Shown: positions 31,367 to 42,570, numbered from the stretch's first letter. The stretch: 64,000 nucleotides of DNA from Actinostola sp. cb2023 (GCA_033675265.1 JAUJYZ010000640.1:146639-210638), one strand, 5' to 3'. Notes: generated from the sequence alone by a model not told the origin. Translations and numbers: made by a program.

Positions 31367-32930
31367 ACATCGATTCGCTCACTTTCGGGATATTCACGAA
31401 GTACCATGCACAGAAGAGCATCTGCAATTTCTGAAAATGTCTTGTTGCCACCTTTGAGTCTTTGGACAAGACTCATGCCATCGATGATACAAGCAGATGG
31501 CCCAGGAATTTGCTCTGCTGGAGGAACATTCTTCTGAAGCTCTTTGGCCAGTACAGACTTGTTAGTTTTCCTTAACGAACCGTCAGCTGTTGCAAGAGAC
31601 CATGGCAGTGGTCCAAGGGGGTGGGCCAAAATATCACTCATCTTCAGATTTCTGCTCTCCGCAATAACTACCATTTGTCCAAATAACATGCGATCTGCTC
31701 TCAAGATGATCTCTTTGCCGATTCTTTACGAACCTTCGTATTCTTATTAAGCGCACTGGATGTCTTCAGCTTCTTTTTGGATAACTTATCGTGGAAGTTA
31801 TGTTTGGGTGGACTGCTCTCAATTCTCTCCTCGCTGAATGCTCTGTAAGCTTGTTCTCCAGTGTCTCTGGCATGTAGCAAACCTGCCTCGACGTCAGATG
31901 GAGCAACCTTCCCAGTTGATAGACAGACAAGGTCTTGTTGTTCACTGAAGAATGGGTCGATCCAATTACTCTCCAACATTTCCAACAGTGCTTGACATCT
32001 GCTTCATCCCTAGATATTCTTGTGCTTTGTAGATCAGCATGGTTCAAGTGTGTCTTCAAGTCTAGCATGTCTCTCAACTGTCTAAGGAATATGCTCCTGT
32101 ATTCAGCGACCATGTAGTATCTGCAGATTGCTCCTGGCTTCAGACTAAATCCCTTTGTACCCCCTGGTGTCTAAGTGTCTTTATTGACCGTTTCCTCGCA
32201 CGCTTGATCCGCTGGAATTCTTCCAAATGGGTTTTCTGCTCCAATCTGAACTGAAAATCCGCCAGACATAACATGTTCATAAACATCAGGATGCTCTTGG
32301 TCGAGGTGCGACATCTGCGAGAGGTAGGCTGACAAGTATCTTGCTTAATTAAGATTGTCATATGCGAAGCACCAGGGTATCATTGCTCTGATCGACGACA
32401 GTAATATGTGCTTTGGGGGTTTCTGCTTTCCACAGCTTACTCCATACACAAGATCTTGGCCAAATGAACTAATTAAACGTTGCACTCGAGGAGACGTGTT
32501 TTGCATCATGTCCAGGTTACCAGTCAGGATTGTATGTAAAAACAATCAGGGATGTCGACAGCGCTTCCTTGCAGCTCGGAGGGCTTGCGAGGCCACGAAG
32601 TGCTTGCATCTTGATATGTTATGCTCTTGCGCAAGTGTAGAGCAGCGTTCTTGATAACATGACCGGTATCTGCAGATTTTTCCAGCAGTTCTTGTCTGTC
32701 CCGAAGTTCCATATTTCCACGTGCGGGCTGCAATCGTGACAGATTATCTGGGTACACAATAAGCTGCCTCTTATCATCTTGAAGCTGTTCAAATTGAAGC
32801 AAATTTCCAAACTCTTCCTCTAGTTTCCGTCTTATATGCTTTTTGGTGGAGTCTTTAACCTCTTGAATGCCTAATTGCTTGATGTACGAAAGCAATCTAT
32901 TACTTAAAGTGCTTATGAAGCTTATTTTTT
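31367..32930 (-). pseudogene. PIN/FEN-like multicopy gene, central piece
   Basis: The minus strand from 32930 reads LLSYIKQLGIQEVKDSTKKH, IRRKLEEEFG, then a long middle part over several frames (32946-31701). It ends with MRADRMLFGQMVVIAESRNL, HPLGPLPWSLATADGSLRKT, PGPSACIIDGMSLVQRLKGG and YPESERIDV, where Gypsy interrupts it. The same blocks recur in many cnidarian and other invertebrate genomes (family memory). IIDGMSL would be the first acidic motif of a PIN/FEN-like fold. Frame changes near 31705, 32110, 32360 and 32530 show decay. Bounded on the right by the 8-kb transposon at 32933. Confidence 0.65.
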
Positions 32931-32932
32931 TA

Positions 32933-33025
32933 CTTTTTGATGTCAAAATATAAGCTATTCAGACAAACTTGGTGCAATTTTTTTTTGAATCCGACGTGTC
33001 TTTGTATTTTTTTGAGCTGTATAAA
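32933..33025. repeat. Left terminal inverted repeat (93 bp)
   Basis: Starts ctttttgatgtcaaaata and ends gagctgtataaa. It pairs with 40837-40929 with about one mismatch (gacgtgtc against gacgcgtc), including an identical run of nine T. Confidence 0.95.
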
Positions 33026-33182
33026 TTCGGATATTGAAAAATAGGCCGAGCGCAAGAGGGACTGGGACTCGTGACGTAGGTGTGACGTCGGGCGAGCAAC
33101 TCGTCCTTACAGCTCTAGTTGTTTTGTACTGTAGTTTGTAGTCGCCGGGAAAGAATCTTAGTTTCTTGGGTTTTCGACAATA

Positions 33183-34492
33183 ATGGCAACATTATCTTCG
33201 GACGCAGATGATAGACCACTTTCAGACGATTCTGAATTCAACTTTTTACCGGGATATGTGCCCACCAATTTATACTGTGTTGAGGTCGAAACAAACTTCA
33301 CAGACAACGAAGATGACGAAGACGAGGCATTGCTCTTTGATGGCGTAGAACCATACGCAGATGAGCCTCTAGCAGATGAAAATTGGACAATGGATTATGA
33401 GATGCGTCAAGCAGAGAAGGAAAAGAGACTAGAAAGTCTAAACGATCGTTTAGCTGGAACTGAACCTGTTGGAAATTGGTGAGTCTCACTCTCACCTCGG
33501 TACTCAGTAGCTCTTATCAACAACTACATGTAATGGAAACCCATGCATGTATACATTTATTTAAGCTTATACATTTATTTACTTGATACTTACACTATAA
33601 ACTAAATGAATGCAAATTGACAAATTCCCGGGGACAAATTATTACCTAGAAACTCTGTATTTAGACTATCTTGTGTTCGTTCAAGGTGTTGTTGCGGTAA
33701 TTGTTCCACCGAACACTTACAAAACGCCAACGAGTGTTATTGCTGTCAAGACATGGAAAAGTGCATAGAAGGTCTCAGTTCTGAATTAGTGCTGAAGGAA
33801 GTGGGCGATCCACCAACGTGTATCACCATGCATCCTGGTTTCCCCTCTATTTGCCTCGATAAATGGTCTTTGAGGATGTCAGCGGCCAAATATCGAACTA
33901 TTGACAAGAAAACCTATCGCCAAACTAGTCCAGAAGAAGCGTAAGTTTGCCTTTGGTGTTTATAGACTACACAAGTATAGTTTGCCTTTATGATGCCCCA
34001 AAGGGGAGGGGATAATCACTAATATTTATCATTGTCCGATTTACTGCAGTGTCCCCCCTTTAATAAAAATGTATATGAGAATTTTGGTGATAATTATAGT
34101 GATCAATTAATATTAAAAAAAAATTATGTTCATGTTTTTTTTAATTAGAATATAATATTATCCAGGGTGACCTAATCAGCACAAGAGTACTGTTATCAAA
34201 AAGGGCCCAAAAGAACAAGAACAAATAAAATATTTGTATAAAGGCTGAGAGAAGTTGATTTCATACCTTATTGTAACAAATCTGTTTTCTTTATTTTAGA
34301 TTCATGAGGAGTGTATCATATAGGGAATTTACTCAGTTAGTGCATGGTTCTATAGGAAAAAACAGGGTGCCATTACCAGCATGTGCCTATCATAGCATAC
34401 GGACACATTTTCTACCTCAAGTCGATGGCGAGTCTTTTGTAGGATTTCAAGAAGATGAAGAAGACGAAGATGAAGAAGAAGAAGATGATTGA
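33183..34492 (+). CDS. P2X7 ballast-domain-like zinc protein (transposon-borne), 247 aa
   Basis: Three exons, 33183-33478, 33686-33940 and 34300-34492, each joined at good GT..AG sites with matching phases and no stop or frameshift. Start MATLSSDADDRPLSD follows an in-frame-free leader. Residues 1-98 are acidic and Ser-rich and disordered-looking. Residues 99-125 form a Cys cluster: WCCCGNC, then CYCC and C125. Then TCITMHPGFPSICLDKW (143-159), RSVSYREFTQLVHGSIG and LPACAYHSIRTHF, and a C-terminal acidic tail (FQEDEEDEDEEEEDD). The W-C-x-C-G-x-C cluster, HPGF-x3-CL and the R-x-VxYRxF..LPxC..IR pattern are those of the cytosolic ballast domain of vertebrate P2X7, which binds zinc. No ion-channel part or membrane segment is present. 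Role in the transposon unknown. Confidence 0.85.
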
Positions 34493-34708
34493 GACTTTCA
34501 AAATGCTATGTACATTTAAGCACAGTCATAGAAAAACTGGAACATTGAAATAATTGTGTTACTTTCACATAGTCTTGTAGAGTGCAAACAACATATTTGT
34601 GAAAAGCCAATAGTCAAACGAGGTGCATAGCATCAAGTTGACAATTTGAACTCATAGAAAGTGAGAACAAGTAGTCTAATAATTATTATTAAAACAATTT
34701 ATATTGTT

Positions 34709-34932
34709 TTAGTAGAAACCAACTAGCATACTACCTTCAAATCACTTTGTTTTTGTTCAAAACGCTGGCTTTTTCGCTACTATAATAATAACTTTATTAA
34801 AGTCTCAAAAATCTTCTAGCTGGGCACAAGTGCCCTACTAATCGGGGAGACTCACCATCTATCACTCAATAGATAGTGAGTACATTAGCCAATCAGATTG
34901 AAGTATCGTGATAGCTAGTTGGTTTCTACTAA
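34709..34932. repeat. MITE, TTAGTA-ended (224 bp)
   Basis: Ends 'ttagtagaaaccaactagc' (34709-34727) and its exact reverse complement (34914-34932). It lies in the spacer between the two genes of the 8-kb transposon. Confidence 0.9.
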
Positions 34933-34982
34933 CATATATTAGACTGATGTATATTGCACAGATTTTTGATAACCACTCTATT

Positions 34983-35433
34983 AGAGTGCAAACACTATAA
35001 CCGTGAAATAGTACTATTACTAAATAGCATTAAATAGTGTGATCTCTATTGTTTTTTATTGTTTCATCAGTGCTATTTAGTACTAATTAACAATTAGTCA
35101 CCAAAGGCGAGGTGAATATCGGTGAATAATAACCGAGACAAAGTTGAGGTTATTATCACTGCTATTCACTGAGCCTGAGGTGACTAATTGTTTTAGTAGA
35201 ATTACACAGGTGATTATTTGAAAAAATAAAAATAAATAAACATTTTAAAGAAAATACATTGTTATTTCATATTTCAAAAGCTGGCGGCCATTTTGTCAAA
35301 ATGCTGTAGGTAACTATCGAGAAATAGTCCGAAGTTCTCGACCAATCAGCGCGCTTGATTTTCTATAATCACCTGTGTAATTCTACTAATATTAGTTAGT
35401 ACTGTTTCACGGATATATTGTTTGCACTCTACT
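34983..35433. repeat. MITE, TGCAAAC-ended, with a nested MITE
   Basis: The left end 'agagtgcaaacactataacc' is mirrored at about 35414-35433 ('tatattgtttgcactct'). Inside, 35189-35390 is bounded by 'tagtagaattacacaggtga' and its exact reverse complement: a second, TTAGTA-ended MITE inserted into the first. Confidence 0.85.
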
Positions 35434-38400
35434 CAAATAAATCCTGAAGTTAATTGTTTTTCTGTTGATTTTTTGGACAGTCTTTAACATTTTTATGGCC
35501 TTTCATAGGCTGTTTACAAATGGAGCATTTTGGCTTCGCTTTGGGACCTTTAGCTGGTTCTTGAATACTTTGGTTAATTACAGTGTCTACTTCGGAAACT
35601 GGAATATAAAAGAAACATAATGAAGTTCAAAACAAAATTATTAATATTACAATAATATTGGTACTAATGAGTTTGTTCGTTTCTTCAACCAAAACATTTT
35701 TATTTTAAAACCAAGCTTTCGGACACATGGTCCATCTTCAGGGTGTAAAATGGCTGTTTACAAACTAATGTTTTTACAAACTCATTATGTCTACACCAAC
35801 CAGCAAAGAATTACTTGATCTAATATTGGTACTGTTTCATGGGTAGTATTTATGAACTCAATATTATTACTTCTGCTTGTACAAAGAATAATATGACCTG
35901 TCCACATCTGCCATTTTGGTCACACCTTTTTTAAACCTGTGTTATCAAATAAAGTAGTAATAATGACAGTATTTGTATGTATGTAAATACCTGGTACTGT
36001 AGTTGGGGGAACATCTTGGATAACCATATTTCTTCTTTTGTTTCTCTTTTCAATAGCTTCTTGCTTGGATTGTTTATTCAACATTGTATCCATTGGAAGA
36101 GGGGTCATGTCAGTAAGCTCTTGGCTGGCAGCTGGAAGTGTGTTTTCTTGTTGTGCCAATATAAATGTCTGATAAATGTCTTCCACATATTCTGTAAACA
36201 TTGACACAAGTGTAAAATAAATCAGGCTGAACAAAACTAAATGGGAAAGGAGCAGGTGAAAATGTATCTTAGTTACATTTTCAGGCTATGTTTTATAACA
36301 TTGGTGGTTTTACTGCTTTACTTGGTCATGTAAGGGGTATTTCCAGACAAATGTGAATTGTTTTGCATGCATAAATTATTATTGTTTGTGTGACTGCAAA
36401 TGTCATGTGAACAAAAACAACCACAACGATAGATTTAGTTTGGTTTTCTTACCAAAGTTTGGTTCAACTCTAACGTTTCTTACTGTTGCTTCCCCATTCT
36501 TGAACTTGGGATAGACAATTCTGACTTGCTCAGTTCCATCTTCATTCCCTCTTATGTCACGATGGAGGTTGTGATTAAAATGCACAGATGCAATGATGTG
36601 CCTAAAATATAAAATACAGTTGCAAGTAATTATTTCCAAACATCTATGTACAAGGAAAATAAAGTTTGTTATTGTATAACTAACCTACACAACATTCCAG
36701 GGTATGAATATCCAATCATTTTCGGTGAATACTGATTTAAAACTGAGTGAAAGCCTTCGAGGCAACTTGTTTGTGCCTGTGGGGAGGCCTGTTTGATTCC
36801 TTTTACTAAGGAGGGATTGGTTAGTGCTGCACACATCTTATCATAAACAGCAGTGTCTGTAGAAATAAAATAAATTAAGAGCTAAAAAGCTACACAATTT
36901 GAATGTATTTTATACATGCATGTATACACATATGTACATGTATGGGTTTTCTTGACTTATGGGAAAATATATAATCTGGAAACCAACCTTCTTCTAGCCA
37001 TTTCCGGTGTGTTATGCTATCATCATGGGCACATCTATTAAATAGTGGATCTGGAAGGTCTGTATGTTTATTAATACAATGGTACATAAAAGACTTAAAC
37101 TTTGACCATATTACATTTCCATTGCCAGAAAATGTTGTGGTGGCACTCCAAATAAAGTGGTTGCAACATGGCCTTATCCAATCTGACAAACTGGAGCAGT
37201 CTTTCTCTTGGCTTATCTTTGCTAAGACTTTGTAGATTTCTGTGGATGTAATAATCATGATGAAGTGTAATTTTATAAACACCATACATGTAAGTAGCAT
37301 AATACACACTAAACATTACCAATCTTTGGTATGAATTAGTACTGTTTTGTGGGTATAGTGTGTGCATTGCCAATAAAATTAAGATCATACTTTTTTTGAT
37401 GTGCCACAAATCAAAATAATGCTTGATGTTGTTTAGCCTTTCCCTCATGTGTTTAATTATCGAAGAATGTCGGTCAGTTATTAACGTCCCCAAAGGCACC
37501 CCACAGCCAAGAAGATAGGTTAAACAGTTCTGGAAGGCAAGGTATTCCATAGCGGGACTGTTTCCTGCGACATTTCTCTGTAAAGAAAAATAAGTGTTAT
37601 CAATTTCCAATATAAACAGGGTCTTTGGTTGGGCCGGGACTTGATTAATCCTTCATTTTCCAAACTGCAATTTATGATATTAATAATTATTATTATTGAC
37701 ATGATGTACTACAAATACAAATATGTATATTGTAATTACTCACTTGGACAATCGAAAAATGTAAGATAAGGGGAATAGTGCAGCAAAATATTGTGTAAGC
37801 ACAATACTTAGCACTATGCCCCATGCTATCATGGCGGCCAACTCCAGCTATCACTAAAGCTTCTCCAGTTTCTTTTAGCTTTTGTATCATCTTCGACTGG
37901 TAAGACTTCCAGTATATGTAAATGGTGGGGAAGAGCTTTTCCTAACAAGAAAAAAAATTATATAGTAATTAGGATTTAAACTGTAGAGAAATGCTTGCTA
38001 AAAATAATCCCCTGGCCCTCCTATGGCCTCTGGAACCCAGAGTACAATGTACATGTATAGCTGAAACAAATATATACAGTATGAACCTACTCTTTGATGC
38101 CTGAAATATGCTCTCAGGGAGAAACAGGACAGACCCATGTTGTTGAATATCTGGAGCACCTTGGAAGCTGAACCACCAGAGACCAAAATGGCAAAGCACA
38201 ACAAAAAGTTCCCTGCAGGCATCCTTGTGCCAACCATTTCTGGTTGACTTCTCCACACATTTTCAGGCGAAGGGCAACTTGTACTTGTGCACACTGTTTT
38301 TATCTCAACCATGGTTCCGATTTCTTTGCTGGTGACAGTAGGGTTTCCCGACTTACAGACTGGACACACATTGAACAACAACAACAGCTTTGACAAAAAA

Positions 38401-38715
38401 ACAATAAATTTTGGCTGTTTTCGAAGGTTAGATTCCAAGGCAATGCTAAAGGAAATAAAAAGATAACAAAAATTAATGACATAAAATGATTAAAATATTA
38501 TTTACACTTACGGCACAGTAAAAACATTACAACAAATACAAGAACACTCAATATTCCAGCTCCAAGTTCTCTTTGCAGTGCTCATATTGCAATATATTAT
38601 TTAGTAGTATTGCCAAAGTAAGGTGAGGAAATACAGTTATATAGATGTTACATTGTATATAGATGTATATATTAGATGTTATATATGTTATACTAGATAT
38701 TGTACATTTGTATAG

Positions 38716-38717
<2 letters not shown>

Positions 38718-38773
<56 letters not shown>
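38718..38773. repeat. (AAT)n microsatellite
   Basis: About 18 uninterrupted 'aat' units in an intron of the THAP/DDE gene. Confidence 0.95.
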
Positions 38774-38775
<2 letters not shown>

Positions 38776-39336
38776 GTTTATTAAACAGATCCATGTTGAA
38801 AAATGGCTCTTCCTGTTTAAATGCTATCTAAACTATATATGTAAACTATTATGGGGATTAGGTTCCTCTTTGTTGTAACCCTTTTGAAAAATATTACTTA
38901 ATGTGTTATTTATTCAATAAAGTTGTTCTACATTTATATAGGAATGTACACTAATTCATAATATAAAAATACCCTGGCTAGAATTTCAATATATATTATT
39001 GCTTGTATTTCTGAGTACAAAAGAGAACTCAAAGCTGGAGTATTAATATTATTATGTAAAATCAGTACCTTGGCTTGATGTATTTCTCTTCCTCTTCTTC
39101 TGTTTCTGTTTCTGTTTCGGTCTCTGTATCTTCAGCAGAATACTCAGTGGATTGACTAAAAACAACTGGCTCTTCTTCTATCTCCATATCCAGGTTGTCT
39201 ATTTCCATACCCTGTTCCTCCTCTTCTTCTTCTCTCTCTTCTAAATCTTCTTGACTTGTCTCTGGTGCCTGGGATCTAGCTTGCTGAATATCTGCGTAAA
39301 AATTGAATGTACTGTGGACAGGTTATTGATTGATTG

Positions 39337-39735
39337 AATGGAGTGCAAACAATATAACCATGAAGTAATAATAATTACTGTACTAAATAGTGTTAGTATA
39401 ATTTTAGACTTGAATATAGAGTTTTGCATGCTGTGATTGGTCAAGCGACCAGTGATTATGAGACAATAATCACTGGTTGAGAGCGGAAGTAAAATCACCA
39501 ATGCAGAAGTGTACTTCTACCAATAAAATGGGATTTTTTAATCCTGAATTTCGTCTTTTCTCTGATATTCAAGTCTAAAATTATACTAAAACAATAAGTG
39601 ATTATGGTGACTATTCACTTCGACTCGGTGAATATTCACCGATAATTACTTCGCCTTTGGTGAATAATAATTTTTAATTATCTCTATTGTTTTCTATTGT
39701 CTCATTATATTAGTGCTATTTAGTATTACTGTAAA
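39337..39735. repeat. TGCAAAC-type MITE copy with a nested TTAGTA MITE (39393-39589)
   Basis: The outer sequence (gtgcaaacaatataaccatg..., 'tattgttttctattgt') resembles the MITE at 34983-35433. Inside it, 39393-39589 is bounded by 'ttagtataattttagactt' and its exact reverse complement. It lies in an intron of the THAP/DDE gene. Confidence 0.75.
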
Positions 39736-40836
39736 TACATACATGTCACTCCAGTACTATAAGAATTATAAATAATTTAGCTGATCGAACTAGAGTTTCA
39801 GCACAAATATTTATAATTGACTTATAATCAATACTGCAGTGGACATCACAAAATACACATGCAAGTTCCTGAGAAAAATACCTACCACTCTCCAAGTTGT
39901 GAATCACAGTGTTGCTTATTTTTAATTTATTCTTCAAATCCACGATCTTGTTTCTTAAATTGTCGATTTTTGCTTTCCAGTGTTTTACAGCTATGACATT
40001 TACGTAGGGTCTGGGTAGAAGCATCTATATGGTAGCGAACAGGGATGGAATGAGATTCTGCTTCTTCTTCCCTGGGTTCAAAATCACAGGGTCCTAGAGG
40101 GGTGCTTGAAGTTGAAGTGCTTCTGTCAGCGTTTGCCTCTGAGTCCGACTCTGTTGTTGTTGTCGTTGCTGTTGTTGTTGTTGCTGTTTCTTCACTGATA
40201 TTTTTCAGAATCTAAAAGAAGAAATTATTTGAATAGAGCGTACATCCTAAATAAACAATAAAGTTAAAGATAAACTCACTTGACGACGATCCCTTCTTGT
40301 CAGCGTTGAAGTATCGATCGCGAACGGGTTCACCGATCTTTGGACATGCATAGTTGGAATTGGGATGACCCCAATTTCATCTGACAAAAGCCGGGGCATA
40401 TATGAAACTGTACTAGTAGATTCGCCAGGGATAGAAGGGAATCTTAGAGAGAAAAATCCTCTGGTTTAAAATGTGCAGAGCACACACGCGAGGTCGTCGT
40501 TGGTGTCCATTTGGCACGCTTCGTATTGACAAACGCGATCCACTGTTTTCGCCGTTTCTTGGCCACTGGTCGTTCATCACCTTCAAAAGGTAACTTATGG
40601 AGAGCAATACTGTTCTTGGAGTCGGACACATTAGAACAGCCAAAAACGGCACATCTGTATGGCATTTTTTTCGCGAAATATGCAGATAAATATTCGTAAA
40701 CAAAGAAGAACTACATTGTCACAGAGAGCAAGATCTCACCGGTTGCTCGCCCGACGTCATAGGTCCCCAGATCACCAAAAGAGGCGTTTTCCCGGTCATT
40801 TGAAGACAGGAAGCCCAATATGGCGTTTTTGTCAAG

Positions 40837-40929
40837 TTTATACAGCTCAAAAAAATACAAAGACGCGTCGGATTCAAAAAAAAATTGCACCAAGTTTGTC
40901 TGAATAGCTTATATTTTGACATCAAAAAG
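40837..40929. repeat. Right terminal inverted repeat (93 bp)
   Basis: Reverse complement of 32933-33025; followed by TA and then host sequence (ccttgggattc). Confidence 0.95.
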
Positions 40930-40931
40930 TA

Positions 40932-41475
40932 CCTTGGGATTCTCAAGTAAATCATCTCTCAATTAAGTGAAGAGCATATCATAGGCCTCAGATTCAAGGT
41001 TGGCATAATACTCTAGTTGCGGATCAGTGCAGCTGTTGTCTGTGCTTCTCTCATCCAGTTTGCTATCTTTTATTCTGGTATAATTTTTATAGCATGACCT
41101 ATGATAGTGTGCTTCTGCGGCCAACAGTTCCCTTGAAACCATAGCAAGAACCCTATCGTCTTGCTTCTCAATTGCTGTCTTTCGAATTGTCTCGTCAGCA
41201 CGTAAGTCAACGCAGTTTACTAATGTTTCTCGAGACTGTCTTCCTTTGATATACTTGCTTGCTTTGTTGCAAAACATACATATTGCATTGTACACCCGGC
41301 TATTATTTGAACGAACTGTTTGTCTTGCAGACGTCCTCCTATCTGATTCATTTGAAGATTCACCAGATTCATATCTTTCAGTCTGCTGCTTAGTCAGTCT
41401 ATCCAAGGCCTTTTTCATAGTAAAAATACTGCGACAGTTACGGTGATATGTAACATTATTTGGGACTTCCGACAT
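40932..41475 (-). pseudogene. PIN/FEN-like multicopy gene, upstream piece
   Basis: The minus strand from 41475 reads SEVPNNVTYHRNCRSIFTMK, AICMFCNKASKYIKG, LRADETIRKTAIEKQDDRVL, ELLAAEAHYHRSCYKNYTRI and ESEAYDMLFT, then an in-frame TAA followed by LRDDLLENPK up to the 8-kb transposon. HRNCRSIF, CMFC and HYHRSC form a Cys/His set typical of this family's N-terminal part. The frame resumes beyond the transposon at 32930 (LLSYIKQLG). The early stop and one-base misfit across the insertion show it was already decaying or has decayed since. Confidence 0.7.
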
Positions 41476-41477
41476 TA

Positions 41478-42376
41478 CCAGAAATTACGGACATCTGACG
41501 TCACGGTATTAGTTTTCAGTACGATCGACATTTCAAAATGGCCGCTCAATAACACAAAGAAATGTATGGGACTTCAAACATAATTTGAAATATTGATATT
41601 TATACAGCTTTGAATTTTAGGTGCCGACCTCCAGATGTAAAATATAGTCTTTATAACATATTCTGTGAACATTTTTGTATCGTTTAATTCATTCTACTGG
41701 CCGCAAAATGGATCCAAAACAACAACGAATATTGACAATACATGCCCCTTAATTCGAGCGAAAAAGTTTTACCTGCATTACTTGCCGAGCTTTAAACTTT
41801 CGATGATTGCATGGATCCATCGGTGCCGACATCTCAAACATTGCCTCAACTCACAGTAAGTCTAAATCCGTCAAAATGATATGATATCGATGATATAAAA
41901 GGCCGCAAACCACAAGTGAAAAAGCACTATTTCTCGGAGGCCTTGAGCAAACATCTGAGCTGTTGAATGTCCTGAAATCACCAAGAAATCACACAAAATA
42001 TAGCAATTTTCGCCGTTTGATTCGGCCATTTTACAAGAACTTAGTAGCCTGGTAGTTTTATGTGTGATACTGCTGTTCAAAGAAGGTGAAGGCTCCTAAA
42101 AGCGGGAAATTAAAACTCCTATTTCATGGATTGGGTTTCCTGTGTTCTTTTTAAAAGTGCCAAGAGTGAGTCGTTCGTACTCTGTGCCGAGCGTAAGCAA
42201 GCTCTTCGATATTAAATCTATCAACCACAACACAAACGCTTGGTATTTCTAAACAAACTTAGAGTAGTTTGGTTTTGATAATTTGATTTATTTTGATATA
42301 AATTCGAGAAGAATTTCGGACTGCCAGTAGACCGCTGGTCATAATATCGCGGGAGTAAAATGTCCGTAATTTCTGG
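41478..42376. mobile_element. TA-flanked non-autonomous DNA element (899 bp)
   Basis: Ends 'ccagaaattacggacat' (41478-41494) and its exact reverse complement (42360-42376), flanked by TA on both sides; the inverted match extends through TA into 'gacat/atgtc'. It separates two pieces of the host gene (VTGD.. at 42390 and SEVPNNVTYHR at 41475). No ORF of note. Confidence 0.85.
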
Positions 42377-42570
42377 TAATGTCACCGGTGACAGCTGCGA
42401 TCTCTAGAAGCGGTTGATGATGTCTAATCTGTGCAGCATTGAGCAATGTTCGCCATGGATCGATGGTTTTTACTGATATCAAGTCCTGGCTGTCATTCGA
42501 GTCATCTGAGCAGTGTATTATACATATTTCCTGTCCTGTGGTGGTATCTGTTCTCAAACGCTTACTATAT
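42377..42570 (-). pseudogene. PIN/FEN-like multicopy gene, N-terminal piece
   Basis: The minus strand reads RTDTTTGQEICIIHCSDDSN, ISVKTIDPWRTLLNAAQIRH and PLLEIAAVTGD, then the 899-bp element. The TIDPWRTLL..A.IR block precedes the VTYHRNCRSIF block in other members of the family (memory), so the order fits. The start of the gene is not seen further right. Confidence 0.65.

Larger units (their letters stand above)
35450..40665 (-). pseudogene. THAP-domain DDE transposase, 11 exons, lightly broken
   Basis: Exon 1 (40665-40280) begins MPYRCAVFGCSN and encodes a THAP zinc finger, C5-x4-C10..C62-x2-H65, with W42 and P54. A one-base frame change after EDFSL (about 40448) separates it from the rest. 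Exon 2 (about 40211-39889): Thr/Ser-rich, DASTQTLRKCHSC and a coiled coil, with one extra A. Exon 3 (39295-39069): Glu-rich. Exon 4: KQPKFIVFLSKLLLLF, CPVCKSG. Exon 5: GVGRHDSMGHSAKYCAYT. Exon 6: LITDRHSSIIKHMRERL, FDLWHIKK. Exon 7: NHFIWSATTTFSGNGNVIW. Exon 8: SCLEGFHSVLNQYSPKM. Exons 9-11: YPKFKNGEATVRNV, EYVEDIY, CSICKQPMKGHKNVKDC. TDRH Asp, LEGFH Glu and the D-x2-H (DLWH) fit a DDE transposase. The family normally has GDGR; here it is GVGR. Confidence 0.8.
32933..40929. mobile_element. Two-gene DNA transposon: P2X7-ballast gene + THAP/DDE transposase, 7,997 bp
   Basis: Both ends carry the same 93-bp terminal inverted repeat, flanked by TA (32931-32932 and 40930-40931), which is the likely target duplication. 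A further inverted pair, tgacgtcgggcgagcaac, lies just inside (33083-33100 and 40742-40759). Outside, the sequence on both sides belongs to one host pseudogene, so the boundaries are independently supported. Inside are exactly two gene models, converging: a ballast-type gene (33183-34492, +) starting 157 bp inside the left TIR, and a THAP-domain DDE transposase gene (40665-35450, -) starting 171 bp inside the right TIR. MITEs fill the spacer. The transposase resembles the Kolobok-like THAP group, but those use TTAA targets, so the superfamily is left open. Confidence 0.9.

Noticed and set aside
33183..34492. A P2X ion channel gene
   Set aside because: Only the ballast-type cytosolic module is present; there are no transmembrane segments or ATP-binding ectodomain in or near the gene.
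32931..40931. TTAA or 8-bp target duplication for the 8-kb transposon
   Set aside because: Flanks agree only for TA; neither TTAA nor a longer match is present.
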